From Streptomyces sulfonofaciens (GTDB lineage: Bacteria; Actinomycetota; Actinomycetes; Streptomycetales; Streptomycetaceae), in the NCBI RefSeq assembly GCF_014656295.1, contig NZ_BNCD01000001.1:434001-498000 (forward strand): DNA of 64,000 bases. The letters run 5' to 3'. The notes beneath the pieces were generated by a model, which searched no databases, was not told where the DNA came from, and saw nothing but the letters and a program-made list of their open reading frames with translations. Shown here piece after piece: positions 42,641-52,210 of the stretch (positions within the stretch are counted from its first letter, which is position 1; each line of letters begins with the position of its first letter). Position numbers and translations under genes: made by a program.

Positions 42641-45190
42641 GTGGCCGAGGCGGCAGACTTCCAGGGGACGAGTGCCTCGGCCGCCCGACGGTGGCTGCGG
42701 CGGACGGGGGCGGTGCTCGCAGGAGCACCGCTCGTCATGGGCCTGGCGCTGCACTCTCCCACCCAGGCGGCCGCCGGCACCGCCGGTGCCACTCCCCTGC
42801 GGGGCGCGGGCGCCCAGGCGGCGCAGAAGACCGCGCCCACCGGTTCGGGGACCGTGGACGTGGCACTGGACTCGCTCTCACCGAGCACGCCGACCGCAGG
42901 GGACACCCTGAAGGTGTCAGGCACGCTCACCAACAAGGGCCGGCGCTCGATCTCCGCCGCCTCCGTGGCACTGCGCGTGGGCCCCGTCCTGGGCGGGCGT
43001 TCCGCGATCGAGGCGGTGTCGAAGCACATGGCCTTCGGAGCGGGTCCCGAGGGCTCGGGGATCGACGACAAGTACACGAAGAAGGTCGCCGGGCTCGCTC
43101 CCGGCGTCGCCCAGCCCTTCACCCTCTCCGTTCCCGTCAGCAAGCTGCATCTCGGCTCCGACGGGGTCTACCAGCTCGGCGTCACCCTGACCGGGAAGAC
43201 CGCCGCACAGCCCTGGCAGCAGGTGCTCGGCGTGGAGCGGACCGTCCTTCCCTGGCAGCACGAGCCCGCTGGGTCCAAGACCAGGACTACCTATCTCTGG
43301 CCGCTGATCTCCGCCACGCACGTCACCGCGGAGACGGGCTCCGACGAGCAGCAGACGCCCGTCTTCCACGACGATTCACTGGCCAAGGAGATCGCTCCGG
43401 GCGGCCGGCTCCAGCAGATGCTCTCGCTGGGCAGCAAGCTCGACGTGACCTGGGTCATCGACCCGGACCTGCTGGCGTCCGTCGACGCGATGACCCGGAA
43501 CTACCGGGTTCAGCAGCCGGACGGCACCACCAAGCCCGGCACCAACCAGGCGGTGGCCAAGCAGTGGCTGAACGACCTGGAGAAGGCCGTGGCCGGCGCG
43601 AAGGTCGTCGCCCTGCCGTTCGGCGACCCCGACCTCGCCTCGCTCGCCCACACCGGCAAGAACGTCTCCGGTTCGCTGGGCCACCTCCAGGACGCCACCG
43701 ATGTGGCAGCCATCACCGTGGAGACGGTGCTCCACGTGAAACCGGACACCGGCTTCGCCTGGCCCGCCGACGGGGCCGTGGACCCGTCCATCATCGATGT
43801 CGCCACCTCGGCGGGCGCCCATGCGGTGATCGCCCGTAGCGACAGCTTCCGTGAGGCGGGCACCCTGCCCTACACGCCCACGGCCGCCCGGCCCATCGGC
43901 GGCGGTACGACGGCGGTGGTGGCCGACGCGGGCCTGTCGAAGGCGTTCCAGGGCGATATGACACGCGCCGAGAACTCCACCCTGGCCGTGCAGAGCTTCC
44001 TGGCCCAGAGCCTGATGATCAGGCAGCAGGCTCCTGACAAGCAGCGCAGCATCGTGGTGGCCCCGCAGCGCACGCCCAGCGCCAGCCAGGCCCAGACGAT
44101 GGCCAGGGCGGTCCAGGCACTCCAGAACGGGGGCTGGTCCCAGCCGCAGGACCTGGCGGCGGCGGCCAAGGCCAAGCCCGACCCGAGTGCCACCACCCAC
44201 GTACCGTCGGCCCGCTCGTACCCGGCGGCGCTGCGCCGGCAGGAGATCCCGAAGCGCGCCTTCGAAGCCATCGAGAGGACCGAGCACACGCTCGACGGCT
44301 TCAAGGTGATCCTCACGGACTCCTCCCGAGTCGTCACCCCCTTCGGACGGGCCATGGACCGCGAGATGTCCACGTCCTGGCGGGGGCACGCGGCGGACGC
44401 CAGGACCTTCCGCAGGGGCGTCACCTCGTATCTGGACGGCCTCACCAAGGGCGTGCGGCTGATCGACAAGTCCGAGACCAAGCTCTCGGGCCGCAGCGCC
44501 ACGATTCCGGTGACGGTGCAGAACGCCCTGGTGCAGGGCGCGGACCACCTGACGCTGCGGCTCACCTCGTCCAAGCCCACCCGCCTCAAGATCGGTAACG
44601 GCGCCTACGCGGAACAGCCGGTGAAGGTCAGCGGCGGCCACAGCCAGTCCGTGAAGTTCACCACCACCGCCAACGCCAACGGCCCCGTGCCGGTGGTCGC
44701 GCAGCTCTACACCGAGGACGGGCAGCCCTACGGCGCTCCGGTCACCTTCGACGTGGACGTAACCGAGATCACAGCCACGGTGATGCTGGTCATCGCCGGT
44801 GGCGTGCTGCTGCTCGTCCTCGCCGGGTTCCGTATGTACACGCAGCGCAAGCGCGCGGCGGCCAGGGAGGCCGGCGGCGACCTCGAAGGTCCCGGGGGCA
44901 GCCCTGGGGGCGGTGAGGGGGCGGGCCCCGCGGACGGTGCGGCGAAGGCCGTCACACCGTCGGACGAGGCCGCAGGGAGCACGCCGGGGACCGGCGCTGC
45001 GACTGCCTCCACCTCCGGTGCCACGACGGGCGACGGCAGCCGGGCCACGGCCCCGGCAGGCGATGGAACCACCTCGGACACCCTTCAGAAGTCACGGGTC
45101 GCGGGCCCTGAGCAGCCGAGTGACCCGGCACCGGACACCGCGCCGGAAAGCACCGACCCGTCCGGGACGGGTGAGAGAGTGGACCGTTGA
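42641..45190 (+). CDS. DUF6049-type secreted membrane-anchored protein upstream of murJ
   Basis: An 849-residue protein from a GTG preceded by GAGGACGGG; an ATG at 42557 would add 28 residues. The signal region has RRWLRRTGAVLAGAPLVMGLALHSPTQAAAG. A long extracellular region with beta-rich repeats follows (DVALDSLSPSTPTAGDTLKVSGTL, and a near-C-terminal Ig-like segment VTVQNALVQGADHLTLRL). One C-terminal TM (VMLVIAGGVLLLVLAGF) and a basic-then-low-complexity cytoplasmic tail complete it. This matches the DUF6049 family at this locus. It lies 46 bases before murJ. A role in envelope assembly with MurJ is inferred from context. Confidence 0.85.
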   Translation: MAEAADFQGTSASAARRWLRRTGAVLAGAPLVMGLALHSPTQAAAGTAGATPLRGAGAQAAQKTAPTGSGTVDVALDSLSPSTPTAGDTLKVSGTLTNKGRRSISAASVALRVGPVLGGRSAIEAVSKHMAFGAGPEGSGIDDKYTKKVAGLAPGVAQPFTLSVPVSKLHLGSDGVYQLGVTLTGKTAAQPWQQVLGVERTVLPWQHEPAGSKTRTTYLWPLISATHVTAETGSDEQQTPVFHDDSLAKEIAPGGRLQQMLSLGSKLDVTWVIDPDLLASVDAMTRNYRVQQPDGTTKPGTNQAVAKQWLNDLEKAVAGAKVVALPFGDPDLASLAHTGKNVSGSLGHLQDATDVAAITVETVLHVKPDTGFAWPADGAVDPSIIDVATSAGAHAVIARSDSFREAGTLPYTPTAARPIGGGTTAVVADAGLSKAFQGDMTRAENSTLAVQSFLAQSLMIRQQAPDKQRSIVVAPQRTPSASQAQTMARAVQALQNGGWSQPQDLAAAAKAKPDPSATTHVPSARSYPAALRRQEIPKRAFEAIERTEHTLDGFKVILTDSSRVVTPFGRAMDREMSTSWRGHAADARTFRRGVTSYLDGLTKGVRLIDKSETKLSGRSATIPVTVQNALVQGADHLTLRLTSSKPTRLKIGNGAYAEQPVKVSGGHSQSVKFTTTANANGPVPVVAQLYTEDGQPYGAPVTFDVDVTEITATVMLVIAGGVLLLVLAGFRMYTQRKRAAAREAGGDLEGPGGSPGGGEGAGPADGAAKAVTPSDEAAGSTPGTGAATASTSGATTGDGSRATAPAGDGTTSDTLQKSRVAGPEQPSDPAPDTAPESTDPSGTGERVDR

Positions 45191-45236
45191 GCGATGTCGT
45201 GGCCGGGCCGGCCGGGGACGATGAGGTGGGGTATCC

Positions 45237-47708
45237 ATGAACGCGCCGTACGACGGTGACCGTGGCCAGGGCACGGGCGGTCCACCCGCCGGCGACCCCT
45301 ACCCCGGCACGCCCGAGCCCGGCTACCCCGGCACCGCCGAGTCCGGCCCCCGAGGCACCCATGATCCCGGCCGTCCGGGCACACCCGGCCCCGCCGGCAC
45401 GGCCGCCTACGAGCCGGGGCACGCCGGTGCTCCCGGGCACCCCGGCACCGGACGCCACGCCGCTCCCGGCAGCGGTCGCCCCGGCCCGGACCCCCGGATG
45501 CCGCAGCAGCAGACCGCGGACATGTACGTCCAGGACGCCTACGCTCAGGACCCCTACCGCGGACAGGACCCCACCCTCCACGACCCGGTCGCCGAGGCTC
45601 TCTACGACCGTGCGGCGCACCTGCCGCCTGCCCCCGGCGGCTACCCGGCCCCGCAGGGCCCCTACCCCCCTCCGCCCGCCCCCGACCGGTCCGAGCATCC
45701 GCAGATGTGGGCCGCGCGGGGCCAGGGGCCCGGGCCGGAGGGCCCCGGCCACACCGGCCGCACCGGACACACCGGGCCCTACGGCGACGACGCGCGTACG
45801 ACGCAGTACCTGGGCGCCGACGGCCCGATGGGGGACGCGGGCCGGGAGAGCCCGCAGCAGGACGCCTTCGCGTACCTCTTCCGCGACCAGCAGTACGACG
45901 CCACGCGCCCGGCCGACCCCCGCGCGACCCCTGTGGCTGCCTCGGCGCCGGTCGAGGCCACCGGACCAGGCAGGCCGGGCGGACCGTCCGTGCCCGCCGG
46001 CCCGCTCGGCGGCGGCACGGACGTGCCCGATGCCTCCCCCGCGCCGGCCCCTGCTCCGGCGCCCGCGCCGAAGGCCGGGGGGCGCGCCTCCAGCATCCTG
46101 AAGTCCAGCGCCGTCATGGCAGCCGGCACGATGGTGTCCCGTCTCACCGGGTTCGTCCGCACCATCGTGATCACGGCCGCACTGGGCGCGGGAACACTCG
46201 GCGACAGCTTCACCATCGCCTACACCCTGCCGACGATGGTGTACATCCTCACCGTCGGCGGCGGTCTGAACTCGGTCTTCGTTCCGCAGCTTGTGCGGTC
46301 CATGAAGGAGGACGACGACGGCGGCGAGGCCTACGCGAACCGGCTGCTGACGCTGGTGATGGTCACCCTCGCCGTGATCACCGCCGTCGTCGTGCTGGCG
46401 GCTCCCTACCTGATCCGCCTCCAGTCCCCCACGATCGCCGACAACGTGGCGGCCAACAGCGTCTCCGTCGCCTTCGCCCGCTACTGCCTGCCCACCATCT
46501 TCTTCATGGGCATCCATGTGGTCATGGGCCAGATCCTGAACGCCCGCGGCAGGTTCGGCGCGATGATGTGGACCCCGGTCCTCAACAACATCGTCATGAT
46601 CGCCGCCTTCGGGTCCTTCATCTGGGTCTACGGCACCTCTGCGCACACCCGGATGGGCGTGCAGACGATCCCGCCGGAAGGCATGCGGCTGCTGGGCGTC
46701 GGCACCCTGCTCGGCCTGGTCGTACAGGCGCTGGCCATGATCCCGTATCTGCGGGAGGCCGGTTTCCGCTTCCGCCCGCGCTTCGACTGGCGCGGCCACG
46801 GCCTCGGCAAGACGGTGGCACTGGCGAAGTGGACCATACTGTTCGTCCTGGCCAACCAGGCGGGCCTGATCGTCGTCACCGAACTGTCCACCGCGGCCGG
46901 CAAGACCTCCGGCGTGGACGGCACCGGCTTCCTCGCCTACAGCAACGCCCAGCTCATCTGGGCGATGCCGCAGGCCATCATCACCGTCTCCGTGATGGCC
47001 GCGCTGCTCCCGCGCATCTCACGGGCCGCCGCTGACGGCGACCTGGGAGCGATCCGTGACGACATCTCGCACGGCCTGCGCAACTCGGCCGTGGTGATCG
47101 TGCCGATCTCCTTCGCCTTCGTCGCCCTAGGCGTCCCGATGTGCACGCTCCTGTACGGATCGAGCAGCACAGAGGCCGCCATGTCCATGGGCTACATCCT
47201 GATGGCCTTCGGAGTGGGGCTGATCCCGTACTCGGTCCAGTACGTCGTCCTGCGTGGCTTCTACGCCTTCGAGGACACCCGTACGCCGTTCTACAACACG
47301 GTGATCGTGGCGATCGCCAATGCCGCCGTCTCGGGCCTGTGTTACCTCCTCCTCCCCGCCAGGTGGGCGGTCGTGGGCATGGCTGGCGCCTACGGGCTGG
47401 CTTACGCCATCGGGGTGGGCGTCGCCTGGCGGCGGCTGAGCAAGCGGCTCGGCGGCGATCTGGACGGTGCGCACGTGCTGCGCAGCTACGCGCGGCTGTG
47501 CATGGCATCGATCCCCGCGGCTCTGATCGGCGGGGCACTGGGGTTCCTGATCAACCGGGCGCTGGGACACGGCGTGCTGGGCTCGGTGGCGGCCCTGGTC
47601 GGCGGCGGTATCGCACTGGTCGCGGTCTTCGTCCTGGCCGCCCGCCGTATGCGCGTCCAGGAGCTGAACTCGGTACTCGGCATGGTCAGGGGCAGACTCG
47701 GGCGCTGA
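45237..47708 (+). CDS. murJ: Lipid II flippase MurJ (MviN) with disordered N-terminal extension
   Basis: An 823-residue protein. Residues 1-~285 are Pro/Gly/Thr-rich and cytoplasmic, much longer than in other phyla. The MurJ core has ~14 TM helices with VMAAGTMVSRLTGFVRTIVITAALG, DSFTIAYTLPTMVYILTVGGGLNSVFVPQLVR and PYSVQYVVLRGFYAFEDTRTPFYNT (in pieces). It moves lipid II across the membrane for peptidoglycan synthesis. The next gene encodes the pseudokinase portion that is fused to MviN in mycobacteria. Confidence 0.95.
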   Translation: MNAPYDGDRGQGTGGPPAGDPYPGTPEPGYPGTAESGPRGTHDPGRPGTPGPAGTAAYEPGHAGAPGHPGTGRHAAPGSGRPGPDPRMPQQQTADMYVQDAYAQDPYRGQDPTLHDPVAEALYDRAAHLPPAPGGYPAPQGPYPPPPAPDRSEHPQMWAARGQGPGPEGPGHTGRTGHTGPYGDDARTTQYLGADGPMGDAGRESPQQDAFAYLFRDQQYDATRPADPRATPVAASAPVEATGPGRPGGPSVPAGPLGGGTDVPDASPAPAPAPAPAPKAGGRASSILKSSAVMAAGTMVSRLTGFVRTIVITAALGAGTLGDSFTIAYTLPTMVYILTVGGGLNSVFVPQLVRSMKEDDDGGEAYANRLLTLVMVTLAVITAVVVLAAPYLIRLQSPTIADNVAANSVSVAFARYCLPTIFFMGIHVVMGQILNARGRFGAMMWTPVLNNIVMIAAFGSFIWVYGTSAHTRMGVQTIPPEGMRLLGVGTLLGLVVQALAMIPYLREAGFRFRPRFDWRGHGLGKTVALAKWTILFVLANQAGLIVVTELSTAAGKTSGVDGTGFLAYSNAQLIWAMPQAIITVSVMAALLPRISRAAADGDLGAIRDDISHGLRNSAVVIVPISFAFVALGVPMCTLLYGSSSTEAAMSMGYILMAFGVGLIPYSVQYVVLRGFYAFEDTRTPFYNTVIVAIANAAVSGLCYLLLPARWAVVGMAGAYGLAYAIGVGVAWRRLSKRLGGDLDGAHVLRSYARLCMASIPAALIGGALGFLINRALGHGVLGSVAALVGGGIALVAVFVLAARRMRVQELNSVLGMVRGRLGR

Positions 47709-47844
47709 GCTCCGGCGACAGCTCCGGGTGGGGGTCACGCACAACCATCGCCACCCGTCGTGTGTCGTGCATAGCGGTGGACTGTGGGCACAATTGGGTT
47801 TGGCGTCGAACGGATCACACATGGATGGGGAGGCAGGAACGACG

Positions 47845-49884
47845 GTGGCGGAACGGAGCACGGCTGCCGTCGACGTGGCAGACAACAGCGGTGACGAGCC
47901 GCTGCCCGCGAAGGCGGAGCAGGCCACGGCCGACGGGGTGGCCCGGGAGCGGGACACTGCAAACGAGGCCGCGGACGGCGCGAACCGGACGTCCGAACCG
48001 GCCGGCGCCGGCGACGGTGCCCCCGACGCCCCGCCCGGCAGGACTCCCGGGGCACCGGGCACGGAGTCCGGGACGGACGACGAAAACCCTGGCGAGACCG
48101 CCGAAGACACCGAACGGGCAGAGCCGTCCCGCGGCCCCTCCGGCAAGTCCTCCGGTACGGACACCGAGAAGCCCTCCACAACGGACTCCGGCGGGGACAC
48201 CGACCCGGACCCGAAACCGGGCCCGGCCAGGGCCGCTGACAGGGCCTCGGGCACGGAAGACACGGAAACCTCCGCGGACACGAAGTCCTCCTCGGAGAGT
48301 CCCGGCGAGCCGTCCGGGAAGCCGTCACAGCCGCCCGAGCTACACAGCGGGCACAAGCTCGCCGGGCGCTACCGCCTTGAGGAATGCGTCACCCGTTTGG
48401 ACGGGTTCAGCAGTTGGCGTGCGGTGGACGAGAAACTCCGTCGGGCCGTGGGCGTACACCTGCTGCCCGCGGACCACCCGCGAGCCCGTTCCGTGCTCGC
48501 CGCGGCCCGTTCCTCCGCGCTGCTCGGCGACCCGCGCTTCGTACAGGTGCTGGACGCCGTCGAGGAGAACGACCTCGTCTATGTCGTCCAGGAGTGGCTG
48601 CCCGACGCCACGGAGCTCACCGCACTGCTCGCCTCCGGCCCGCTGGAGGTGCACGACGCGTACCAGATGGTCAGCCAGGTCGCGCAGGCGATGACGGCAG
48701 CGCACCGCGAGGGTCTGGCCCATCTGCGCCTCAACCCCGGTGCCGTGCTGCGGACCTCGTCCGGGCAGTGGCGGGTGCGCGGGCTCGCGGTCAACGCGGC
48801 CCTGCGCGGCATCACCTCCGAGGCCCCGCAGCGCGCCGACGTCGAAGCGATCGGCGCCCTGCTGTACGCGGCTCTCACCCAGCGCTGGCCGTACGAGAGC
48901 GATGCCTACGGCCTGCACGGGCTGCCCAAGGGAATGGGCCTGATCGCCCCCGACCAGGTACGGGCGGGCGTGCACCGCGGTCTGTCCGAGCTCGCCATGC
49001 GGGCGTTGGTCAATGACGGCGCGACGGCCTCCCGCCAGGACCCGCCGTGCACCACCGCCGAGGACCTGCTGAAGGCCATCAGCGCTCTGCCGAGGATCCG
49101 CCCGCCGGAGCCGGCGTTCACCGCACCGCCGGAGTACCGGCGCACCGCCTACCAGCAGGGGGCCTACCGCCGGGCGGCCACGGGCGGTCCAGCGGTGCCC
49201 GCACCCGTGGAGCCGCCCCCGCCGCCGTTGCAGAGCCGCACCGGCCGGGTCCTCAAGTGGGGCGTGTCCGCGCTTCTGATCGCCGCTCTCGGGCTCGGCA
49301 GTTGGCAGCTCGCGGACGCCCTCCTGGACCGCGGCAAGGACGCCGGCGCGGAGCCGGGCGCCTCGGGCACCCACGACGGCGGCACCGGCAGGAAGGCGAC
49401 CCTCGACGGCAAGCCGCTGAAGATCGACAGTGCGAACGAGTTCGCGCCTTCGGGATCGGGGATCCAGGAGGACCAGGTTCCACTGGCCGTGGACGGCAAG
49501 AAGGACACCGCCTGGGTGACCCCGTACTACCAGGGCTACGCGAACTTCGGCAATCTGCCCAACCGCCAGGAAGGCAGCGGCATCATCGTCGACCTGGGCA
49601 GCGTGCAGGACGTGTCCGGCTTCGATCTCGACCTGTACCGCAGCGGGCAGAAGTTGGAGGTGCTCGCGGCGGGCGCGGATGCGTCCGGTCCCACCGCGCT
49701 GAGCGACTTCCCGCAGCGGCTGACCAAGCTGAACACGGTCGGCAGCACGCTCAAGCAGGCTCTGAGCAAGGCGGTGCGGACCAGGTACGTACTGATCCAC
49801 ATCACCTCGCTGCCACCGGAGAGAACCCAGGGTCGCTATCGTGGCGGAATTTCCGAGATAAAGGTACTCGGCACCTCCTCCTAA
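47845..49884 (+). CDS. Pseudokinase-type membrane protein with C-terminal discoidin-like domain (MviN partner)
   Basis: A 679-residue protein from a GTG with GGGGAGG upstream. An acidic Ser/Thr/Pro/Asp-rich region (~1-170) precedes a kinase-like fold (LAGRYRLEECVTRLDGFSSWRAVDEKL). The Lys, HRD and DFG motifs are not recognisable: the HRD position reads HLRLNP and the DFG position RGLAVN. It is therefore a pseudokinase. A TM (WGVSALLIAALGLGSWQLADALL) and an external jelly-roll domain (DLGSVQDVSGFDLDLYR, RYVLIHITSLPPERTQGRYRGGISEIKVLG, in pieces) follow. In mycobacteria the same domains are fused to MurJ, and phosphorylation there recruits FhaA. Here they are a separate gene 136 bases after murJ. 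Confidence 0.88.
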   Translation: MAERSTAAVDVADNSGDEPLPAKAEQATADGVARERDTANEAADGANRTSEPAGAGDGAPDAPPGRTPGAPGTESGTDDENPGETAEDTERAEPSRGPSGKSSGTDTEKPSTTDSGGDTDPDPKPGPARAADRASGTEDTETSADTKSSSESPGEPSGKPSQPPELHSGHKLAGRYRLEECVTRLDGFSSWRAVDEKLRRAVGVHLLPADHPRARSVLAAARSSALLGDPRFVQVLDAVEENDLVYVVQEWLPDATELTALLASGPLEVHDAYQMVSQVAQAMTAAHREGLAHLRLNPGAVLRTSSGQWRVRGLAVNAALRGITSEAPQRADVEAIGALLYAALTQRWPYESDAYGLHGLPKGMGLIAPDQVRAGVHRGLSELAMRALVNDGATASRQDPPCTTAEDLLKAISALPRIRPPEPAFTAPPEYRRTAYQQGAYRRAATGGPAVPAPVEPPPPPLQSRTGRVLKWGVSALLIAALGLGSWQLADALLDRGKDAGAEPGASGTHDGGTGRKATLDGKPLKIDSANEFAPSGSGIQEDQVPLAVDGKKDTAWVTPYYQGYANFGNLPNRQEGSGIIVDLGSVQDVSGFDLDLYRSGQKLEVLAAGADASGPTALSDFPQRLTKLNTVGSTLKQALSKAVRTRYVLIHITSLPPERTQGRYRGGISEIKVLGTSS

Positions 49885-50043
49885 TAGCCTTCCAAAGCCC
49901 GGGAGCTGGTTTCCTCTCTCCTCCACGCCTTCGCCGAACGAAGCTCGTATTCCGGCCAAGATGTGGAGGTACCACAGGTGGAGGTGCAGGCACGGGGGGT
50001 GGCGCGGAACCGCCCACCTGCCCGGGAAAATGCAGCATCGGAT

Positions 50044-50078
50044 AAATGGTCCAGGGGTTAACAGCTTCTGGACCATTT
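50044..50078 (+). terminator. Terminator after the pseudokinase gene
   Basis: AAATGGTCCAG and CTGGACCATTT pair perfectly over a 13-base loop, followed by CCTTTGCC. The 275-base gap up to sigM also holds a possible sigM promoter. Confidence 0.8.
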
Positions 50079-50159
50079 CCTTTGCCTGGGAACCCCCGGC
50101 CGTTTACAGGCACCTGGGGCGCCTATAGTCTGAGCGCCCTGGACGGCATAGGGGGCACG

Positions 50160-51017
50160 GTGCAAGCGGAGGAGACCTCATCAGGGGATTCCGACAAGGC
50201 CCTCCTGGCCCGCCATGTCGCGGGCGATCCGGATGCCTTCGGTGAGCTGGTACGACGCCACCGGGACCGACTGTGGGCGGTGGCACTGCGCACCCTGGGT
50301 GACCGCGAGGAGGCCGCCGACGCGGTGCAGGATGCCCTGGTCTCCGCCTATCGAGCCGCCCACACCTTCCGCGGGCAGTCCGCCGTCACCACCTGGCTGC
50401 ACCGCATCACCGTGAACGCCTGCCTGGACCGGGCCAGGAAGACCGCTTCCCGCAAGACCTCGCCCATCGAGGACACCGAGCGCCTTGAGCACCTACTCGA
50501 ACCCCATGAAGCGGCCTCCGTCCCGGCAGAGCGCAAGGATCTGAGTCGAGAGCTGCTGGACGCCCTGCGGACCCTTCCCGCCGAGCAGCGGGCCGCCCTT
50601 GTGCTCGTCGATATGCACGGCTATCCCGTGGCCGAGGCCGCGGGCATCCTCGATGTGGCGACGGGGACGGTGAAGAGCCGCTGCGCGCGCGGCAGGGCCA
50701 GACTGCTACCGCTGCTCACCCATCTGCGGCCCGGCAGGAAGGGCAGGGACGATGACGCCGGCCGCACCGAGGACGCTGCCGATGATGAGCGGGAGGCCGG
50801 CAGCGGAGCTACCCGCAAGGGCTCGGGTGGACGTGGGAGCAAGATCAGCGGCAGAGGAAAGTCGGCCGGAGGCCGCGGTGGGGGAGACGGTGGCGTCAGG
50901 AAGCCCCGCGAAGGAAGGAACCGGACGCAGGAGGCATCCGTCCCACCCGCGGAAGACTCGGTGGGCAAGGAATCACATGACTCAACTGCTGTGAAGGGCG
51001 GAGGTGGGCGAGCGTGA
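50160..51017 (+). CDS. sigM: ECF RNA polymerase sigma factor SigM
   Basis: A 285-residue sigma factor from a GTG. Sigma region 2 is seen as DPDAFGELVRRHRDRLWAVALRTLGDREEAADAVQDALVSAYRAAHTFRG (in pieces) and region 4 as LRTLPAEQRAALVLVDMHGYPVAEAAGILDVATGTVKSRCARGRARL (in pieces). A ~100-residue Gly/Arg/Ser-rich tail after region 4 is unusual for an ECF factor. TTTACA and TATAGT (50103-50129) are separated by 15 bases and could be its promoter. It overlaps rsmA by GTGA, the normal sigma/anti-sigma coupling. Confidence 0.93.
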   Translation: MQAEETSSGDSDKALLARHVAGDPDAFGELVRRHRDRLWAVALRTLGDREEAADAVQDALVSAYRAAHTFRGQSAVTTWLHRITVNACLDRARKTASRKTSPIEDTERLEHLLEPHEAASVPAERKDLSRELLDALRTLPAEQRAALVLVDMHGYPVAEAAGILDVATGTVKSRCARGRARLLPLLTHLRPGRKGRDDDAGRTEDAADDEREAGSGATRKGSGGRGSKISGRGKSAGGRGGGDGGVRKPREGRNRTQEASVPPAEDSVGKESHDSTAVKGGGGRA

Positions 51018-51955
51018 CATCCACGACCGGCGCGGCCGGACATCCCGACGTGGACGAGATCTCCGCGCTCGTCGAGGGCCTGTTGTCCCCCGCCGAGACG
51101 GAGGACATCCATCGGCATCTGGCGGACTGCCCGGACTGCTCGGACGTCTATGCCTCGCTGGAGGAGGTCCGAGCGCTCCTCGGTGAGCTGTCGGCCCCGA
51201 TACCCATGCCGGACGACGTTGCCGAGCGTATCGACGCAGCGCTCTCCGCCGAGGCGCTCCTCGCTGCGGCACCCTCGCCGCCCCCGTCGCTGGCGCATGT
51301 TTCACGTGAAACATCGTCCGCGGATGATTCCAAGACTTCGGGAAGCCGTCCTGGGGGTCATCCGCGAGGCTCCACGGGCCCAGGCCGTACGGGGCACACC
51401 CGTTCCCGGAACCGTCGCCGGACCATCACCCTCGGAGCGGTCTTTACGGTGGCGCTCCTCGGGCTGGGCTCCTTCCTGCTCCAGTCGATGAACAGCGGAG
51501 ACGGTGGAGGGCCGTCCGACGCATATGGCGTCCGGCCGTCCGATGCTCGCCACACCTTCTCGTCGCGGAATCTTGAGGAGCAGGTCACCACGCTCCTCAA
51601 GGAGGAGCCTGCTCCGGTGAAGACTGAGGGCGACTCGGAACCCGTCACCCCTACGCCTACGCCGTCCCTCGATCTGGGCCCCAAGGACACTCCGCCGAAG
51701 ACGGCGACTCCGTTGCAGAGGACCGAGATCGCCGTGGCGATACCTGACTGCATCCGAAAGGGCATCGGGCGGCCTGAGGCACCGATTGCCGCGGAGCAGG
51801 GAGTCTTCGAGGGCACGGAGGCTTACCTTGTGGTGCTGCCCCATGCGACGGACCCCAGCAAGATCTCGGCCTATGTGGTCGATGCAGATTGCACGCAGCC
51901 GCCCGTGTCCCCCGTGGGGGCGATCTTGATGGCCCGCTCCTACGCACGCCACTGA
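51014..51955 (+). CDS. rsmA: Anti-sigma factor RsmA for SigM
   Basis: A 313-residue membrane protein with a GTG start that overlaps the sigM stop. The N-terminal anti-sigma domain has HRHLADCPDCSDVYASL, the HX3CX2C motif of the ZAS group. In S. coelicolor RsmA these cysteines contribute to an iron-sulfur cluster rather than zinc. A TM (TITLGAVFTVALLGLGSFLL) follows, with an external Thr/Pro-rich linker and a domain with two more cysteines (AIPDCIRKGIG, VVDADCTQPP). A perfect parS lies inside the gene. Confidence 0.9.
   Translation: MTSTTGAAGHPDVDEISALVEGLLSPAETEDIHRHLADCPDCSDVYASLEEVRALLGELSAPIPMPDDVAERIDAALSAEALLAAAPSPPPSLAHVSRETSSADDSKTSGSRPGGHPRGSTGPGRTGHTRSRNRRRTITLGAVFTVALLGLGSFLLQSMNSGDGGGPSDAYGVRPSDARHTFSSRNLEEQVTTLLKEEPAPVKTEGDSEPVTPTPTPSLDLGPKDTPPKTATPLQRTEIAVAIPDCIRKGIGRPEAPIAAEQGVFEGTEAYLVVLPHATDPSKISAYVVDADCTQPPVSPVGAILMARSYARH
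51299..51312. other. parS: parS centromere site inside rsmA
   Basis: A perfect GTTTCACGTGAAAC within coding sequence, read as part of HVSRET in the linker between the anti-sigma domain and the TM helix. Confidence 0.93.
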
Positions 51956-51970
51956 TCCAGACGGCCACGC

Positions 51971-52024
51971 TCACGCGCCTGACCGCAAACGGCGACACTC
52001 ACGCCACTGACCGCAGCCGGTGAC
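51971..52024. repeat. Imperfect 26-bp direct repeat upstream of trxB
   Basis: TCACGCGCCTGACCGCA..CGGCGAC and TCACGCCACTGACCGCA..CGGTGAC are repeated 28 bases apart between rsmA and trxB. Function unknown. Confidence 0.6.
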
Positions 52025-52210
52025 GTGCTCAGCCGGTTTCTGTGCCGACCACGCCGCGAGCATCCACATAAGGCCCGCGGATGGGCCCATGAGGCGCTGC
52101 CGCCCCGAGCCCCGCCGGAGTACCGCACATGTGCGGCCCAGGCGCTCAGAGGCCCGGTAGATGGTCTTGGGAGCGTCGACACACGTGTCGCCCCGGGCAC
52201 GCAGTCGTCG

